A DNA stretch of 31,322 bases from a virus: the IMG/VR virus record IMGVR_UViG_3300046167_000179, positions 1 to 31,322 of that record. One strand, given 5' to 3'. Both the position numbers and the translations under genes were made by a program. The notes below the pieces were generated by a model that was not told the DNA's origin, ran no database searches, and was given only the letters and a program-made list of their open reading frames with translations. Below are positions 1 to 7,586 of this stretch, in pieces (the first letter of the stretch is position 1; every line of letters starts with the position of its first letter).

Positions 1-753
1 GGTCTTTTCTGTCTGTATGTAGTCTCCAACCTTCCAATTTCTTATAATTGTTCCTTCTGCCTTAGCTAACCATCCTCCTAGTATCTGATGTTGGTATTTA
101 TCTGGTCTTCTAGCCTTCATCTCTAATACTCTGCTAAGAAATGAGTCTGATAGGTTGTCTTTGTTGTCTTTATACGTTGTATGGATGTAAGTTGTGTCTC
201 CTTTAGTTCCGTTATGACCTGCATCAACAATATTACCTAAAAAGAACCTCTGGTATATCCAATGCTCCTTTGTAGTTGGGTTTAGTATCAAAATAACCCT
301 GTTTTGCTTGTTTTGAGACCTTATAGAGAAGTCTATCTTATCAAATGTACCTTCATCATCAAGTTCCTCTGCTTCATCCACTACAAACGTTGTAATTCCG
401 TTCAAAGACTTTAGTGCAGCTGTCTGATTACCACTAGATGTCCTTATACCCTTAAATATAATGGAAGAACCTGTCTGTAGGTTAGTTATCTCATCCTTAG
501 TTATCCTAAAGTGAGCATTTACTCCCATCATATCAATTTTCTCTACAAATTCTGGTATAATAGATGTATTGGCTGATGCCATTGTATAACGAGTAAACAA
601 TATCTTGTGTCCACTTTCGTATGTAAGGTTTAGCAGGAATACGTTTATACCAAAAGACTTACCACTACCTCTACCTCCTGTAATAACATTGTATCTTGTC
701 TTGCTTTGGAATAAAGGTATGTACTTGTCGTGTAGGCTTATACTATTCTTCAT
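1..753 (-). CDS. terL: Terminase large subunit, N-terminal ATPase part (cut by left window edge)
   Basis: This is the DNA-packaging motor ATPase that moves phage DNA into the prohead through the portal. Reading starts at the ATG at 753 and stays open for 251 codons to the edge, so the C-terminal nuclease domain lies outside the window. A Walker A motif GGRGSGKSF is near residues 26-34, and a Walker B motif TTFVVDEAEEL follows in the middle. This order and spacing are those of the phage terminase large-subunit family. The start overlaps the end of the upstream small-terminase-like gene by 11 bases, so translation is probably coupled. It sits at the end of the early gene block, far from the portal. 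Family assignment is firm; the subfamily is not determined. Confidence 0.93.
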   Translation of the reverse strand, partial: MKNSISLHDKYIPLFQSKTRYNVITGGRGSGKSFGINVFLLNLTYESGHKILFTRYTMASANTSIIPEFVEKIDMMGVNAHFRITKDEITNLQTGSSIIFKGIRTSSGNQTAALKSLNGITTFVVDEAEELDDEGTFDKIDFSIRSQNKQNRVILILNPTTKEHWIYQRFFLGNIVDAGHNGTKGDTTYIHTTYKDNKDNLSDSFLSRVLEMKARRPDKYQHQILGGWLAKAEGTIIRNWKVGDYIQTEKT

Positions 754-1114
754 CTTCTGGTGTTACATCTATAATATCTTCTTGTGTAGGAGGTTGGTGT
801 CCATAGAAATTTATAACAGGTGTTGCTGATTTCTGTGTAGCATTACCAAACCCATCTTTAGGTTTTCCATAGACATACTCTAGTAGTAGTTTTCTATCGT
901 TATGGTTTTTCTTAGCCTCTTCTGCTAGACTCATCCAGAAGTCTTGTTCAGAACCAAATACCTTTTTAATGGCTTTGACTCCGAACTCCTTCATCCTTTC
1001 TCTCTTAGCTTTGTTTATAGCTGCTGTAGTAGGTTTAACAACATCTAACTGACCTTTCTTCCTTTTGTTATACTTCCTACCATCAGTAGGTTTAATCTCA
1101 TTTGATTTAGCCAT
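743..1114 (-). CDS. terS: Putative terminase small subunit
   Basis: A 123-residue protein directly upstream of, and overlapping, the large terminase, which is the usual place for the DNA-recognition subunit. The N-terminus is very basic (KYNKRKKGQ), the middle is helical (residues about 30-85, including FGVKAIKKVFGSEQ and LLLEYVYGKPKD), and the tail is acidic and proline-containing (DVTPEDEE). The LLLEYVYGKP segment resembles the end of the helical domain in several phage small terminase or terminase-associated proteins. No textbook helix-turn-helix can be named by eye. The call rests mainly on position, size and this segment. Confidence 0.6.
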   Translation of the reverse strand: MAKSNEIKPTDGRKYNKRKKGQLDVVKPTTAAINKAKRERMKEFGVKAIKKVFGSEQDFWMSLAEEAKKNHNDRKLLLEYVYGKPKDGFGNATQKSATPVINFYGHQPPTQEDIIDVTPEDEE

Positions 1115-1155
1115 AAGTTTAATCTTAATACTATAACGATATGTTTAGGTTTTGT

Positions 1156-1710
1156 TTACCAGCACATTCCATCCATTGATGTACTGCTCTGTATTACCTC
1201 ACATCTATCTTTTGATTTCCAAGCCCAAGACTTCATCCTTAACGTCATCATCTCATACATCTCATCTACTCTATCTTCTGGAATAACGTCTGCTAACTCG
1301 TGTATCTTATTTCTATCCAATTCATCAAGCTTTCTATCTATTCTTTCATTTATTCTCCTAACCCTTTCAGACTTCTTGTTTTCTATTCTTTCTCTTTCCT
1401 TCTTCTTATCATCAAAGAACAAGTCATAAACATTCCTAAACCTAACAAAGCTTTCATAGTAAATATCTATCTTTCTTAATGCGTGGAATATAGATGACCT
1501 ATTTCTTTTTACTCCCATATCTCCAAACCATTCAGATATCATTCTATCATTCATTCCGTTTATGTCACACATTACCTTATAAAACAATGCTCTAAAGTAT
1601 GCTTGTTCTTGATGCCTTGATGTGTTTGTTAAATCTAATCCTGTTATTTGCACAAATTTATCAGCTAATTGTTTAGCTGCTTCTACATTGTATGTTCTAA
1701 GTTTTGCCAT
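1156..1710 (-). CDS. DnaA domain IV-like helix-turn-helix protein
   Basis: A 184-residue protein. Residues about 30-80 run through a helical segment with SRHQEQAYFRAL, ISEWFGDMGVKRNRSSIFHA and then LRKIDIYY. That pattern (an Arg-rich first helix, then a helix-turn-helix ending in a Ser-x-x-x-His-Ala signature) resembles DnaA domain IV, the DnaA-box-binding part of the bacterial initiator. No AAA+ domain is present. The second half is a highly charged coiled-coil-like region (about 105-150) followed by a Trp- and Cys-containing tail. It may bind the phage origin or regulate replication. It overlaps the upstream 80-residue gene by 14 bases. The DnaA-like relation is inferred from motif shape only. 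Confidence 0.5.
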   Translation of the reverse strand: MAKLRTYNVEAAKQLADKFVQITGLDLTNTSRHQEQAYFRALFYKVMCDINGMNDRMISEWFGDMGVKRNRSSIFHALRKIDIYYESFVRFRNVYDLFFDDKKKERERIENKKSERVRRINERIDRKLDELDRNKIHELADVIPEDRVDEMYEMMTLRMKSWAWKSKDRCEVIQSSTSMDGMCW

Positions 1711-1939
1711 TGTTATCTCTGTTTTGTATTTTTTCGTATTCTTTCCATATTTTAATATAAGCCTCTGTAAGCGACAATACCTCTGGATATGTATGCTTCC
1801 TATGTCCTAGCTCTATTGATACCCTCCAGCTACCCTCAAATGCCTCTGGATATATTACATACCCTTTTTTAAAGCAATGACTCTGAGCCTCGTTGTTTGT
1901 CTTGTAATAATTAAATGAAGTCTTCTTCTTCTTCGCCAT
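1697..1939 (-). CDS. Hypothetical 80-residue protein
   Basis: A small basic protein beginning MAKKKKTSF, with several aromatic residues and the segment GSWRVSIELGHRKHTYPEVLS. It has no recognised domain. It overlaps the upstream 72-residue gene by 29 bases and the downstream DnaA-like gene by 14 bases, so it is embedded in a tightly coupled operon. That context, and not its own sequence, is the main reason to accept it. Function is unknown. Confidence 0.7.
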   Translation of the reverse strand: MAKKKKTSFNYYKTNNEAQSHCFKKGYVIYPEAFEGSWRVSIELGHRKHTYPEVLSLTEAYIKIWKEYEKIQNRDNNGKT

Positions 1940-2129
1940 AGTTATATCCCATTTCCTCCATACTACCTTTAAAGTTTAACGCTCTAAGTAATCCGTCACA
2001 CTCTTCATAAGACTCATCTTCTTCTGCTTTCTTAATCCAAAGTCTTAGGTCTGCTCTAGTGTAACCTATAAATAGTAAGTCAAGTCCTAGTTCATAGAAG
2101 TGGTCGGACACATCCTTGTTAAATGGCAT
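1911..2129 (-). CDS. Hypothetical acidic 72-residue protein
   Basis: A small, strongly acidic protein that ends in a run of Glu/Asp (EEEEDFI). Its middle, LFIGYTRADLRLWIKKAEED, looks helical. The ATG lies one base from the stop of the exonuclease gene upstream, and the 3' end overlaps the next gene by 29 bases. No known family is recognised. The position next to an exonuclease and a putative initiator suggests an accessory role in DNA metabolism, but this is a guess from context. Confidence 0.65.
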   Translation of the reverse strand: MPFNKDVSDHFYELGLDLLFIGYTRADLRLWIKKAEEDESYEECDGLLRALNFKGSMEEMGYNYGEEEEDFI

Positions 2130-2130
2130 A

Positions 2131-2902
2131 CTACAATTCTCCGTAAAATGTATACTGTTCTAAATCGTAGTCACTCATAATATAATTCTTATAAGCGTCT
2201 GTAGCCACCTGTAGCTTCTGTAGTCCACTATCTACAAATCCTGCTGTAATAGTATAGACTCCAACATCTAATGTTCTCTTGTCTACTACTAGGAATATAA
2301 AGTCATCTGCATCAAACAAGTCTAGGTACAAAGCTGCCTGTAAGTCATAACTATATTTCTTAGCTGAATACTCAAAGTCTTGTATGTTAGCTGTAGTCTT
2401 TAAGTCTATGATAGTTGTTCCTTTCTTTGCATCTGCCTTACCTCTAAATGGTAATCCCATAAACTCTCCTATTGCAGGTATCTCAAACTCACATCCACTT
2501 AGTAAAGCAGAAGCTTCTTCATTAGCTAATACAGCTTCAGCTATCTTCTGTGCCTTGTTAAGTTCTAGGTTGGTATAAACCAAATCCTTACCTAGCTCTT
2601 CAGCAGTTAACTTAAAACTCTTACTAGCTTTAGTTCCGTCTACAAATGTAAACTCATTAAGTCTATGTGGCTCTAGTACACATAAGTGTGTTAGTCTACC
2701 ATCTCTAAGTGCTTGACTATCTGGAGAACCTTCAGTAAGTGATGTTGCGTATGCCTTTAGGGGACTCTATTAGTTTCTTGCAGGAAGAAGATGATAATGC
2801 GTGTTGACCTAAGTAGCCATAGTAAAAAGAATCATCATACATCTTAGGTATAATATCAGAGACTTTGAACTCATCTCCGTTTAGCAGTCTTATATTTTTC
2901 AT
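2131..2902 (-). pseudogene. PD-(D/E)XK exonuclease (RecB/Cas4-like), broken by one extra base
   Basis: The reading frame starts at the ATG at 2902 (MKNIRLLNGDEF) and continues to about 2758. There the sequence around 2754-2758 holds one base too many, and the frame resumes to the stop at 2131. Removing one base gives a continuous 256-residue protein. The second half holds the nuclease core: FRGKADAKKG, then IIDLKTT (the Asp...Asp-x-Lys pair) and a later QAALYLDLF helix. This matches the PDDEXK_1/exonuclease VIII-type family common beside annealing proteins. With the ERF protein it would form an exonuclease-annealase recombination pair. The exact length after correction suggests a sequencing error or a very recent mutation. 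If the break is real, only an internal start (residue 107 onward) would produce the C-terminal part. Confidence 0.82.
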
Positions 2903-2967
2903 AATGATTGTATTTAAATGAACTGCAATATAGTATTATTATTTCATATAACAAATAAATTTAATAT

Positions 2968-3390
2968 CTATTTGTATGTAGAGTAAACTGATTTCAATGG
3001 ATTAAGAACCTTTCCCTTAAATGCACAAGAAGTACATCCTGTTATCCTTATACTAAATATTCTTTGTGCTATAGGTAGTAACTCTTTCTGTGCGTGTTTA
3101 TTGTATATCGTTTGGTTAGTGTCAAAGTACTTAGCTAAAGTATTAAACTCATCTTCAGTTAAACATTTCACATTCCTGTACTTAAATACTTTATTCAGCT
3201 TCTCTTGTCTCTCATCACAACCACAGTCTTCTCCAGCAATAAACTTAACAACCTTCTTGATACCTGTAGCTTTTGTTATCTTGGCTACAGTATCTCCAAG
3301 TCCTTTAGACTTATTCTCATTGTCTTTATCAAACTTAGCCTTCCATTCTTTGTAAGCTTTAGTTCTTTTATCTCCTTTAAATTCTTCCAT
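2968..3390 (-). CDS. Conserved Cys-containing hypothetical phage protein
   Basis: A 140-residue protein with a charged N-terminus, then GLGDTVAKITKATGIKKVV leading into EDCGCDERQEKLNKVF, and later a second Cys group, TGCTSCAFKG. Two pairs of closely spaced cysteines (CGC and CTSC) could form a zinc site or, less likely, disulfides. Proteins with a similar GDTV..TKATGIKK...CGCDER arrangement occur in phages of Bacteroidota, but I know of no assigned function. It lies between two nuclease genes in the early block. About 65 AT-rich bases without a gene separate it from the exonuclease start. Confidence 0.7.
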   Translation of the reverse strand: MEEFKGDKRTKAYKEWKAKFDKDNENKSKGLGDTVAKITKATGIKKVVKFIAGEDCGCDERQEKLNKVFKYRNVKCLTEDEFNTLAKYFDTNQTIYNKHAQKELLPIAQRIFSIRITGCTSCAFKGKVLNPLKSVYSTYK

Positions 3391-3411
3391 AATATGTAGT
3401 TACAATAAATG

Positions 3412-3804
3412 TTATTTTATTTTTACTGATTGACTTATATCTAATTCAGTTATAATTTTTTTAACCCAAACCCTATTCTCAAATTCTGTTGTTGCAGGTA
3501 ATGATTTCTCAAACCAATTAGGTTTTATTTTGTTTAAGTTAAATAAGTACACTCCCTCTGGAGTACTGTTAATATAGATTGGTATGTCAAGATGTTTTAA
3601 TGACTCAGAAATAATAGCATCGTACTTGGACTTTTCTAGTATTAATGTGTTGTAATGCTTTCTTCTGCATTTAAGCTCTACTCTATGACACTTATCTAAA
3701 TCATAACAATCCCATCTAGATATTGGATTCTTGCTATTTACAAGTTCTTTATAATAGTTTTTAGATAACCATTCAAACAAATCTTTCTCTTTCCAATTCT
3801 TCAT
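3412..3804 (-). CDS. Putative PD-(D/E)XK nuclease
   Basis: I take the ATG at 3804 (MKNWKEKDLF), giving 130 residues. It follows the stop of the sigma-like gene (3818) after a short gap and has an A-rich leader; a longer reading from 3870 would overlap that gene. The segment RWDCYDLDKCHRVELKCRRKH has an Asp followed about ten residues later by Glu-x-Lys (VELKC), the arrangement of restriction-endonuclease-fold nucleases. A preceding helix, DLFEWLSKNYY, also fits the fold. Substrate is unknown; a role in phage recombination or host DNA breakdown is possible. It lies just outside the duplicated block, so it is present once. Confidence 0.55.
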   Translation of the reverse strand: MKNWKEKDLFEWLSKNYYKELVNSKNPISRWDCYDLDKCHRVELKCRRKHYNTLILEKSKYDAIISESLKHLDIPIYINSTPEGVYLFNLNKIKPNWFEKSLPATTEFENRVWVKKIITELDISQSVKIK

Positions 3805-3817
3805 AATGTTGTGCTGG

Positions 3818-4408
3818 TTATAATAATTTGTCGTAGTCTCCGTTAAAGTAATCTTGAGCATCTTCATCAAACTTATCCCTTAGTCTTCTCTTGCAGTTCT
3901 TAGATGTATTGTATAGCGAGGTTAGGCTTATGCCTTTGTACTGATTACCATCCTCATCTATAAACTTGCTTTCTTTCTCTAAACCTCTTAGAGATATATC
4001 TGTCTTGTAGTAAATGTCCGTAAACATTATATCGTACCTATGCCATTGCTTTATCTCTTTGTCGATACTATCCATTAAGTTCTGGAAGGCATAATTTTCT
4101 TTAATGTCAAAAGCTTCTAAAACTTGGTAAGAGTAAACAACCTCATCATACTCAACGAGAGGCTGCTTACTTTTTACCCTCTTATAATCAATACAAACAC
4201 TAAACAAAGTACTGTAGAAGTAACCGAATCGTATTCCGTTATCTTCGTTTAAAATCTTATTAACGTCTTTTAAAGACCTGTGTATTTTTAAATATGCTTC
4301 TTGTACTAAATCCTCAGCAAACATATTAGAGCCTACAAACTTAACAGCCAATCCAACCCACTTTTTGTGGCTCTTGTAAAGCTCTGCTAATAACTCATTC
4401 TTAGTCAT
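3818..4408 (-). CDS. Sigma-70-like (ECF-type) transcription factor, copy A
   Basis: A 196-residue protein. Residues 12-45 (KKWVGLAVKFVGSNMFAEDL then VQEAYLKIHRSL) resemble sigma region 2, where a D/E-D-L-V-Q-E-A-Y/F motif is the hallmark. Residues about 160-182 (SLTSLYNTSKNCKRRLRDKF) resemble the second helix of region 4, which contacts the -35 element. The linker carries FTDIYYKTDISLRGLEKES, a helix-turn-helix-like stretch. Phage sigma-like factors of this sort are thought to redirect host RNA polymerase to phage promoters. The gene sits downstream of RusA with a 33-base AT-rich gap. A copy at 8525-9109 has the same protein except for two residues missing at the C-terminus; the base differences between them are silent. 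Confidence 0.7.
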   Translation of the reverse strand: MTKNELLAELYKSHKKWVGLAVKFVGSNMFAEDLVQEAYLKIHRSLKDVNKILNEDNGIRFGYFYSTLFSVCIDYKRVKSKQPLVEYDEVVYSYQVLEAFDIKENYAFQNLMDSIDKEIKQWHRYDIMFTDIYYKTDISLRGLEKESKFIDEDGNQYKGISLTSLYNTSKNCKRRLRDKFDEDAQDYFNGDYDKLL

Positions 4409-4441
4409 ACATAAATATATGACAAAATAAAAATATAATAA

Positions 4442-4843
4442 TTAAAAGTTATTAACAATTACAACTTCTATTCTACCATTACCTTTGTCGTATTCTGTAG
4501 GTAGTATTGTCTCTGTCTTAACAAAGTCATCATTGTCATCTTCCCAGCAACCATAGTGTGTTATGGCATCCAATAGAAATTTAGATACAACAGCTATTGC
4601 ATTCATTTTATCTCTTCTTCTTCTGTCTGGGCTAAATAACTGATAAGTTATATTAACAGGTGTGTCTATCTTAATGCCCTCTAACTGGTCTCTCATAACT
4701 TCAAAGAATACTTTTTTAGCATTGTTCTTCATAATGTGGTGCAGGTTCATAAACCTGTTCATATTAAGCCAAACGTTTACATTCTTCTTTGTCTTTTTAG
4801 GTAGTTCTACATACATAGGAACTATAAGTTTTAGTTCTGACAT
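4442..4843 (-). CDS. rusA: RusA-like Holliday junction resolvase, copy A
   Basis: A 133-residue protein, the usual length for RusA. The central PDRRRRDKMNAIAVVSKFLL segment, then DAITHYGCWEDDNDDFV, matches the RusA core: an Asp and an Asn in D-x-x-N, then a helix, then the acidic D-D-x-x-V site that binds metal. Family members cut four-way DNA junctions as dimers and help resolve recombination or replication intermediates before packaging. The ATG shares a base with the stop of the ATPase gene. Copy B1 at 9143-9544 has the same C-terminal half but a clearly different N-terminal half; a third, truncated copy is at 10254-10475. Confidence 0.88.
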   Translation of the reverse strand: MSELKLIVPMYVELPKKTKKNVNVWLNMNRFMNLHHIMKNNAKKVFFEVMRDQLEGIKIDTPVNITYQLFSPDRRRRDKMNAIAVVSKFLLDAITHYGCWEDDNDDFVKTETILPTEYDKGNGRIEVVIVNNF

Positions 4844-5689
4844 TATATTATATTGTCTAAATATGATGTATCTACTACTTCTGGCAAACCTGCTTGGTTA
4901 ACCTTAAAACTAAAGTCATCAAAAGAAAAGCTTCTACTTCTTTTACAGCTAACAGTAACCCATCCTTTATTCTGTGTGTTCTTCTCTAGTTGTATCTGTG
5001 TCTCCGTCTTCTTCTCAAGAAAAGAACCTAAGTGACCTGTGGGTTTGGTTGACCCAAAGTTACTATGTATAACTGTAATAATATGGCAGTTATGCTCTGC
5101 TGTCCATCTCATAATCCTTTGTACTATCTCAGAAGACTCTGTAATATTATTTACATCTGAAACTAAATCAGCAATTCCATCAATGACAACTAATCCAATA
5201 TTCTTAGACTGTAACTTATCAGTTAGTATGTATTCTATAAAATCTATCCTTTCTGTATAAGACATCTTTCTTAAAGCGTAAGTGTGATAGTCATCATCAA
5301 TCTCTCCTGCATTCATATCTACAGGTCTTCCTAAACACCTTTTGTGCGTGATACCTTCCTTGCTCCGTATCAAAGTGTATAACCCTTCTCTTATCCCTTA
5401 ATCCTTTTATGTGTCCACTAAACTTATTACTGCCTTTTAGGTATGTACTTACTAGTAAACTTACAAAGTAGGTCTTCATACTTTTAGGAGGTGCTTGTAT
5501 AAAGCTAAAGTTACCATAAGTGGCTAAAGGTATTGTATAGGTTTTATCTCCCTTCAAAGTAGTTAGGTTAGCTTCTCCACAGGATATAGCTATTGGAGGT
5601 TCTTTTATCTCTTCAGATATGTCTACATAGGCATCCTCCTCTAGTAGAGCCATCAACATTCTTTGTTCTTCTTTTTCTTCTATACTCAT
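4843..5689 (-). pseudogene. RecA/RepA-like AAA ATPase, copy A, frameshifted
   Basis: Same gene as the intact copy at 10475-11320, but one extra base in the C pair at 5330-5331 breaks the frame after QKVFR. The upstream piece runs on in the wrong frame to a stop at 5297. Taking out one base restores exactly 281 residues that are nearly identical to the intact copy. Start chosen at the ATG at 5689 (MSIEEKEEQ), which follows AACAAATCAAT; a TTG 13 codons upstream also keeps the frame but overlaps the zinc-protein gene. The P-loop region reads APPKSMKT here. If the insertion is real, copy A makes no full-length ATPase. Confidence 0.85.
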
Positions 5690-5703
5690 ATTGATTTGTT
5701 TGT

Positions 5704-5841
5704 TTATCTGTTTGATGCGTCTATACAACTAAAGCAACAGTATTGTTTACCAAGCTGTATCTCTATACCACATTCCATACATTCACTATTGTCTTCTAAA
5801 GACTCATAGTAGTTATTTAATTCTTCGTCAAATGCTTCCAT
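5704..5841 (-). CDS. Zinc-ribbon-like 45-residue protein, copy A
   Basis: A short gene starting at the ATG at 5841, directly after a terminator hairpin. The protein is acidic at the front (MEAFDEELNNYYESLEDNSE) and carries a CMEC pair and then YCCFSC, so four to five cysteines are in a treble-clef/zinc-ribbon arrangement (C-x2-C...C-C-x2-C). The stop is 14 bases before the preferred ATPase start. Such mini zinc proteins are frequent in phage replication operons; partner and role are unknown. Conservation of the frame in both copies, with one Ile-to-Leu change, supports it as a real gene. Confidence 0.65.
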   Translation of the reverse strand: MEAFDEELNNYYESLEDNSECMECGIEIQLGKQYCCFSCIDASNR

Positions 5842-5852
5842 AGTGTTGTAAT

Positions 5853-5880
5853 AAAAAAGGGGAAGCTTTTACACCTCCCC
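5853..5880 (-). terminator. Intrinsic terminator after SSB, copy A
   Basis: On the minus strand GGGGAGG pairs with CTTCCCC around an eight-base loop (hairpin 5859-5880) and is followed at once by six T (5853-5858). It sits seven bases downstream of the SSB stop and just before the zinc-protein start. It would end or attenuate the upstream half of the early operon. Confidence 0.75.
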
Positions 5881-5886
5881 AATAAA

Positions 5887-6195
5887 TTAAAATGGCAAAT
5901 CGTTTGATACAGTTGTCTGTGTTGATTTAACATTGTTCTCCTTAGATTGGAAAACTGCTTTAGTACAATTTCCATCTGTCCATACAACTTGACCATTACC
6001 TAAATAGTCCTTAGCTTTCTTAGCTTCTCTCTCCTCTTTAGTTTGAGAATCAAATACTGAAACGTTCTGACCATACTGATTGGTATCGTCATTTACCGAT
6101 AGTGTAAAGTTGTAATAATTACCTGCTTTACCTTTTACGATTTTTTGTTTAGGCAACTTGTCTAAGTTGATACTAACATTAATTAATGCACTCAT
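5887..6195 (-). CDS. ssb: Single-stranded DNA-binding protein, copy A (intact)
   Basis: A 102-residue protein from the ATG at 6195 (MSALINVSINLDKLPKQ), preceded by an A-rich leader. The N-terminal part has the beta-rich pattern of an OB fold (YYNFTLSVNDD..., NVSVFDSQTKEE, QVVWTDG). The protein ends in DLPF, the acidic-hydrophobic tail with which bacterial SSBs bind partner proteins. It is shorter than cellular SSBs (about 150-180), as is common in phages. It lies between the ERF annealing protein and the replication ATPase. The copy at 11518-11827 has a frameshift, so this is the functional version in the window. Confidence 0.82.
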   Translation of the reverse strand: MSALINVSINLDKLPKQKIVKGKAGNYYNFTLSVNDDTNQYGQNVSVFDSQTKEEREAKKAKDYLGNGQVVWTDGNCTKAVFQSKENNVKSTQTTVSNDLPF

Positions 6196-6247
6196 ATTAT
6201 AATTGTTTAAATTTGTGTCTAAAAGAATCCGTAGACACATCGGATAT

Positions 6248-6808
6248 TTATTTTAATAAAGCCTCTGCGACTTTCTTACTTATCTTATACTTGGTTCTAA
6301 GAGTATCTATATCTCCACCATCCTTTAACCATTTCTGTGCTTTAGGAAACTCTGGTGTACCTTCGTTTAACCATTTAGTTGGTTCTGCTGACTTAGCACC
6401 TTTTCCGTGTGTATTTGTAGCATCAGCATCTTTAGTGTCGTCTATTAAGAACATTCCATTTAAAGCATACTTTCTTGCATAAGATGAACTACTACCAAAT
6501 GATTGTGCTATGTCCATACCTTTTCTATTAGGGTCTATACCTGCCTGTGCCTGTACACTAACCTTTGCATCCATATCTCCTAATGTAACTGTTGCTTCTG
6601 CAAACAATACTCCTCCTAGTTCTTTTATCTCATCAGAGATAGTTAAAGCTAAAGCATACTTACTTAATAGTGGCTTAACTGCCTCTAGTATGTCTTCACA
6701 GCTTCTGTAGTTGTACTTACCAAAATTATTCCTTTGGTTCTTTGGTGCTTTCAATTCTTTTTGAATTGCGATTAACTTGTCGTTAAAATCTAAATCTTTT
6801 TTACTCAT
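6248..6808 (-). CDS. erf: ERF-family single-strand annealing protein, copy A (intact)
   Basis: A 186-residue protein carrying two family hallmarks: NFGKYNYRSCEDILEAVKPL (residues 28-47) and, near residues 105-125, SFGSSSSYARKYALNGMF followed by LIDDTKDAD. ERF proteins anneal complementary single strands and promote phage recombination and genome circularisation. The C-terminal 35 residues are a Lys-rich helical tail. It would work with the PDDEXK exonuclease and SSB of the same block. Its start overlaps the end of the small membrane-protein gene by 8 bases, indicating coupling. The second copy at 11880-12441 has a one-base insertion. Confidence 0.88.
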   Translation of the reverse strand: MSKKDLDFNDKLIAIQKELKAPKNQRNNFGKYNYRSCEDILEAVKPLLSKYALALTISDEIKELGGVLFAEATVTLGDMDAKVSVQAQAGIDPNRKGMDIAQSFGSSSSYARKYALNGMFLIDDTKDADATNTHGKGAKSAEPTKWLNEGTPEFPKAQKWLKDGGDIDTLRTKYKISKKVAEALLK

Positions 6809-6947
6809 CTTTATTATTGTTTAATTTACTAATTTCTAAATACTTTCTAATCCAATATCTTAATTCAGACTTGGTCTTTTTAATCACAACTATCAAATGC
6901 ACTATCGATGCAATAAGTAATAGTAATGTTAATAATACTAGTATCAT
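6801..6947 (-). CDS. Small single-pass membrane protein, copy A
   Basis: A 48-residue gene whose start overlaps the upstream stop as ATGA and whose stop overlaps the ERF start by 8 bases. The N-terminus, about 22 residues (MILVLLTLLLLIASIVHLIV...), is one hydrophobic membrane span, followed by a basic, probably cytoplasmic tail (KKTKSELRYWIRKYLE). The frame is kept in copy B. Function is unknown; its place among early genes makes a holin role less likely than a host-membrane or exclusion role, but nothing in the sequence shows which. Confidence 0.65.
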   Translation of the reverse strand: MILVLLTLLLLIASIVHLIVVIKKTKSELRYWIRKYLEISKLNNNKDE

Positions 6948-7108
6948 AACGACCTTAATATTATTTCTTTATAACCATCTGGCAGTTCGTCTGCCTCACA
7001 AAGTTCTATTACTAGTTCTTTAAGTTGGTCTTTCTCTATTGTTAATCTTCCTACTAAGCCTTCTAAAGCTTTTATTCTTTGATTTAGGTAATCTATTGTA
7101 TCGCTCAT
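6944..7108 (-). CDS. Small coiled-coil protein, copy A
   Basis: A 54-residue protein from the ATG at 7108 (MSDTIDYLNQRIKALEGLVG), chosen because an A-rich leader precedes it; a longer reading from a TTG is less likely. Heptad-like Leu/Ile spacing runs through residues 5-40, so a short coiled coil is likely. The last bases overlap the start of the membrane microprotein as ATGA. Copy B has an Ile-to-Val change and an Asp-to-Glu change only. Function unknown. Confidence 0.65.
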   Translation of the reverse strand: MSDTIDYLNQRIKALEGLVGRLTIEKDQLKELVIELCEADELPDGYKEIILRSL

Positions 7109-7144
7109 TATAATTGTTTTATGGTGCAATCTACAATTAATATT

Positions 7145-7444
7145 TTAATCCACCAAATTTATATTAATATTTCTCTTGTTAGCGTGTAAATAGTCTTTCT
7201 CTTCCCTAACTTTAAACTCTACACATACTCTAGTAAGGTTAGTATCTTCCTTTAACATATCCCACATCATATCATCTATAGCTACCCAACCTACCTTTGG
7301 TTCTCTACTGATAGCTGAATCTAATCTTTCTAATTCTCTATCTACATCTCTTAGGTAATTGCTTACATTCTTATTATCTGTAAACTCTAGTAACAAGTTT
7401 ATAGTTTTGTTCCGTATTTCTTCTATTGATTTTGAGTAGTCCAT
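7145..7444 (-). CDS. Hypothetical 99-residue early protein, copy A
   Basis: An acidic, mainly helical protein (MDYSKSIEEIRNKTINLLLE at the start), with GWVAIDDMMWDMLKEDTNL in the middle and a basic Asn-rich end. It has no recognised domain. Copy B at 12778-13077 encodes the same residues, although several third codon positions differ, which is good evidence that it is a real gene under protein-level constraint. It lies one base from the stop of the 46-residue gene upstream. Confidence 0.7.
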   Translation of the reverse strand: MDYSKSIEEIRNKTINLLLEFTDNKNVSNYLRDVDRELERLDSAISREPKVGWVAIDDMMWDMLKEDTNLTRVCVEFKVREEKDYLHANKRNININLVD

Positions 7445-7445
7445 A

Positions 7446-7586
7446 CTAACTTCTTTTTTGTATTCTTTTTTCCTCTACCCATCCTGTTATTGGGTTTACC
7501 TTTTCTTCCCAAAACCTATAGTCTCCATAAGTAAAGTAGTTTGTTCTTTCTCTATCTTCTTTAAATAATTCTTTAGTCTTACCCAT
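7446..7586 (-). CDS. Hypothetical 46-residue early protein, copy A
   Basis: Starts at the ATG at 7586, overlapping the stop of the upstream gene by 8 bases (AATGGGTAAG). The protein (MGKTKELFKEDRERTNYFTY...) is highly charged with an aromatic middle (YRFWEEKVNPITGW) and a basic end. It fits end to end between its neighbours, and copy B preserves the frame with one Glu-to-Gly change. A longer overlapping frame at 7496-7693 was rejected in favour of this one. Function unknown. Confidence 0.6.
   Translation of the reverse strand: MGKTKELFKEDRERTNYFTYGDYRFWEEKVNPITGWVEEKRIQKRS

Noticed and set aside
605-829. Plus-strand open frames of 60-117 codons scattered across the window
   Set aside because: All lie opposite real minus-strand genes, have unlikely hydrophobic or Ser/Leu-rich products and lack leaders; they are shadows of the coding strand.
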